Source: a bacterium
Lineage (GTDB): Bacteria; Sysuimicrobiota; Sysuimicrobiia; Sysuimicrobiales; Segetimicrobiaceae
Assembly (NCBI GenBank): GCA_035691305.1
Contig: DASSJF010000036.1
Span: forward strand, 1 to 50,191
Reading direction: 5' to 3'
DNA: 50,191 nt
The position numbers and the translations under genes were made by a program. The notes under the pieces were generated by a model, which was given only the letters and a program-made list of their open reading frames with translations, was not told where the DNA came from and did no database searches. Shown here one piece after another: positions 48,346-50,191 of this stretch (position 1 is the first letter of the stretch; each line of letters starts with the position of its first letter).

Positions 48346-48894
48346 ATGTTCGCGACCGGTCTGATCTCGTTTCTCGTCCTGACACTGGCGCAGGTCCCCC
48401 CGCTTTCCGGCATTCCGGACCTCAGCACCCACAAGGAAATCAAGGTCGAGGTCGAGATCAAGGCATCGGCCGACACCGTCTGGCGGATCCTGACCAACTT
48501 CCCCGCGTACGATATCTGGAACCCCTACATCTATCCGGCCTCGGGCGACCCCATCGCCGGCCACCAGCTTAATCTGACCCTCCGGGGGGGCACCGTCATC
48601 CACTTTCACCCTACCGTGCTCGTGGCCAAACCGAACCAAGAAATCAGCTGGGGCGGGAAGATCCCTCTGGGGGCGCTCGAGCGCGTGGTGACCTTTGACA
48701 TCACCGAGCTCGAACCGCACCGGGTACGCCTGACGGCCGTCGAGCGGTTCCGCGGCATCGCTCTGCCGCTCGCGTCCGGCGTGACGGGCGACGCCGCGAC
48801 GGGGTTGAAGGTGATGACCAAAGCCCTCCGGGACCGCGCCGAACTGTTGGATTACGTACCGTCCTCCTCCACCCCGGTCGTCCCGCACCGCTAG
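48346..48894 (+). CDS. SRPBCC/START-like domain protein with N-terminal hydrophobic segment
   Basis: The product has 182 residues. A short N-terminal hydrophobic segment (MFATGLISFLVLTLAQV) could be a signal peptide or anchor. The rest matches the polyketide-cyclase/SRPBCC fold: EVEIKASADTVWRILTNFPAYDIWNPYIYPASGDP at the start, a middle of strands, and a C-terminal helix (TGLKVMTKALRDRAELL). This fold makes a deep pocket for a hydrophobic ligand. The KASADTVWxxLTNFxxYxxWNPY pattern is common in uncharacterised SRPBCC proteins. The start is the ATG at 48346, with a G-run just upstream. Its ligand is unknown. Confidence 0.86.
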   Translation: MFATGLISFLVLTLAQVPPLSGIPDLSTHKEIKVEVEIKASADTVWRILTNFPAYDIWNPYIYPASGDPIAGHQLNLTLRGGTVIHFHPTVLVAKPNQEISWGGKIPLGALERVVTFDITELEPHRVRLTAVERFRGIALPLASGVTGDAATGLKVMTKALRDRAELLDYVPSSSTPVVPHR

Positions 48895-49069
48895 CCTCCC
48901 TACGCCGGCCACCGCCCGCCGTTCCGCCGTGTGCCGCTCAAACAAGTTTTCCGAAAGATGTTGGAACGAGCCGCAATGATGGAATAATCTGAACGCCATT
49001 CTGTAGGACACCTTCATACGGCAAACGGCATCGAAGCCAACGCGACCGGGCGGAACTGGACGTGGGGCT
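48895..49069 (+). other. AT-richer upstream region of the 92-residue exported protein gene
   Basis: These 175 bases contain the least GC-rich patch of the area (about 48938-49010). Its composition suggests a promoter for the gene at 49070, but several weak -10-like stretches compete (for example around AATGATGGAATAAT), so none is chosen. No RNA gene was recognised. Confidence 0.35.
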
Positions 49070-49348
49070 ATGGTGGCGCTGCTGAGTGTGATCGTACTGG
49101 TGGTTCTGACGGTGAGGCCGGTCGGGGCGACGACGGTCTATACGAACGACGATCCCTCGTACCCGGTCTTCGACGTCAACGCCCAGACGGAAGCGCATCC
49201 GGCCGCGACCTGGGCGGAGCATGCTGCGCGGTCGATCGCAAAACTCGCCGCGACGCCGGCCGGCCTGGCGGTGGAGGTCGCGGTCGGCCTATACAACGTG
49301 CTGGTGAGCAAGTCGCTGCCTGTCACGTCTGCCACGATCAACTTCTGA
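49070..49348 (+). CDS. Small exported protein of unknown function (92 residues)
   Basis: The frame starts with a signal peptide (MVALLSVIVLVVLTVRPVGA) and continues with TTVYTNDDPSYPVFDVNAQTEAHPAATWAEHAARSIAKLAATPAGLAVEVAVG, ending in SLPVTSATINF. The mature part of about 72 residues has no cysteine and no known motif; the central stretch looks helical. No strong ribosome site precedes the ATG at 49070. Support for it being a gene comes from the signal peptide, the protein-like composition and the AT-richer region upstream. It converges on the permease gene, and the two stop codons lie in one stem-loop. Confidence 0.6.
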   Translation: MVALLSVIVLVVLTVRPVGATTVYTNDDPSYPVFDVNAQTEAHPAATWAEHAARSIAKLAATPAGLAVEVAVGLYNVLVSKSLPVTSATINF

Positions 49349-49362
49349 CGCGGAGCGTCAGA
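49344..49362. terminator. Stem-loop containing both convergent stop codons
   Basis: A perfect 8-bp inverted repeat TCTGACGC/GCGTCAGA with a three-base loop spans the ends of the 92-residue protein gene and the permease gene. The TGA stops of both strands sit within the arms. There is no T-run, so it is a weak terminator at best, or an mRNA 3'-end stabiliser. Confidence 0.45.
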
Positions 49363-50182
49363 GACGGCGCAGTCTGGGATCGAGCGCATCCCGCAGACCG
49401 TCGCCCACCACGTTCAGCGCGAGCACCAGCGTCAGGATCGCCAGTCCCGGAAACGTCGAAATCCACCACTGCACGAGATAGTCGCGCCCCGACGCGATCA
49501 TTGATCCCCATTCGGGAATCTGCGGCGGCGGGCCGAGGCCCAGGAAGCTCAGCGACGCGAACGTCAGGATCGCGTGCCCGATGTCGAGCGTACCGAGAAT
49601 CACGATCGGCGATACGATGTTGACCAGGATGTGGCGGCCGAAGACGCGCAGCGGGGAGGCCCCCACCGCCCGGGCCGCCTCCACATATTCGCGATCCCGC
49701 GCGGCGAGCACGAGCCCTCGCGCAAACCGCGCGTACGACGGCCACCACGCCACCATGATCGCGATCACCGCGTTGCGAATGCCCGCCCCGAGCGCGGCGG
49801 AGATGATCATCGCCAGGATGACCGTGGGAAACGCCAGCATGAGGTCCGTGAAGCGCATGATCGCCTCGTCCGCGGCGCCGCCGCCGTATCCGGCCGCGCT
49901 CCCCACCAGCGTGCCGAGCAGGACCGCGAGCGCGACCGCGGCGACGCCCACGGGGATCGAGATCCGCGCCCCGTACAGCACGCGGCTCAGGATATCCCGG
50001 CCGAGCGGATCGGTGCCGAGCCAGTGCGCGGGACCGGGCGCGGCGAGGCGGCCGGCGATGTCCTGGGCGAGCGGCGGGGAGGGGGCGATGAGCGGCGCGG
50101 CCGTCGCCACGGTGAGCCACGCCCCCACGACCACGAGCGCCGCGATAGCGAGGGGTGACCGGACGAGGGGGCGCGGCGGCAT
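49358..50182 (-). CDS. DppC-type peptide ABC permease
   Basis: The product has 274 residues, the normal size. The first helix is followed by HWLGTDPLGRDILSRVLYGARISIPVG, the DppC hallmark. The ATPase-contact EAA loop is EYVEAARAVGASPLRVFGRHILVNIVSPIV, and the end GDGLRDALDPRLRRL is typical. It is distinct in sequence from the DppC at 35865, so the two belong to different transporters. The ATG at 50182 lies near the right edge; the DppB partner and binding protein would be expected just beyond it. It is the last gene of its run, since the next gene to the left is convergent. Confidence 0.92.
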   Translation of the reverse strand: MPPRPLVRSPLAIAALVVVGAWLTVATAAPLIAPSPPLAQDIAGRLAAPGPAHWLGTDPLGRDILSRVLYGARISIPVGVAAVALAVLLGTLVGSAAGYGGGAADEAIMRFTDLMLAFPTVILAMIISAALGAGIRNAVIAIMVAWWPSYARFARGLVLAARDREYVEAARAVGASPLRVFGRHILVNIVSPIVILGTLDIGHAILTFASLSFLGLGPPPQIPEWGSMIASGRDYLVQWWISTFPGLAILTLVLALNVVGDGLRDALDPRLRRL

Positions 50183-50191
50183 CCACGCCGG

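Noticed and set aside
1-50191. CRISPR arrays, tRNA/rRNA genes, insertion sequences, prophage or integrative element ends
   Set aside because: No regular repeat-spacer pattern, cloverleaf-like sequence, transposase, integrase or terminal inverted repeats were recognised by eye. A covariance-model scan could still find a small RNA.

Overview
The window is GC-rich (about 70 %) bacterial chromosomal DNA. It is densely coded, with many 4-bp or 8-bp stop/start overlaps (ATGA, GTGA) and frequent GTG starts. It holds about 46 protein genes, one of them cut by the left edge. I saw no rRNA, tRNA, CRISPR array, transposase, integrase or phage gene. There is no ribosomal or RNA-polymerase marker, so placement is inference: an uncultured, free-living soil or sediment heterotroph. 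Three genes (2560, 13837, 17891 minus) appear to be transcribed without a leader. That habit is common in Actinobacteria, Deinococcus-Thermus and related deep-branching Terrabacteria, but it is not proof of taxonomy.

Layout. 1-2.5 kb: end of a branched-chain amino-acid type ABC transporter (LivH end, LivM, LivG, LivF); both ATPases have eroded signature motifs. 2.5-7 kb: AlkA-like glycosylase, M24 peptidase, and acetyl-CoA synthetase behind a structured leader. 7-13.6 kb (minus): an operon-like run of ornithine-cyclodeaminase-family enzyme, NMT1-like binding protein, SsuB-type ATPase, a permease made of two fused SsuC-type domains, and adenine deaminase. 13.8-19.9 kb: PhzF enzyme; a minus run of Fur regulator, VIT-family metal transporter, HpcH aldolase, an unknown protein and TadA; then a fumarylacetoacetate-hydrolase-family enzyme and an EamA exporter. 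20.1-26.4 kb: a secreted protein, then a minus operon for a membrane molybdoenzyme (fused FeS/NrfD protein, catalytic subunit, TorD-like chaperone), insulated by a strong terminator from the MHS transporter before it.

26.5-33 kb: MHS symporter, metallo-beta-lactamase lactonase-like enzyme, acyl-CoA ligase, and a xanthine-dehydrogenase-type large subunit without partner subunits. 33.2-44 kb: a plus-strand peptide-type ABC system (binding protein, DppB, DppC) with a zinc deacylase, converging on a five-gene minus operon (sulfurtransferase, M19 dipeptidase, CocE-type hydrolase, M81/MlrC peptidase, D-2-hydroxyacid dehydrogenase). Together these could import and dismantle peptides or amides. 44.1-47.4 kb: DapA-like aldolase/lyase, small tautomerase, and a three-gene unit of an ACMSD-like amidohydrolase, an unknown 105-residue protein and a Rieske ferredoxin with an unusual insertion. 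47.4-50.2 kb: three secreted or SRPBCC proteins of unknown role and a DppC-type permease near the right edge.

The general theme is scavenging and catabolism: three ABC systems, two secondary carriers, CoA ligases, aldolases/lyases and peptidases. The most novel-looking parts are the amidohydrolase/105-aa/Rieske unit, the peptide-scavenging island, the cytoplasm-facing molybdoenzyme of unknown substrate, the signature-less Liv ATPases, and the acs leader that can hide its own ribosome-binding site.
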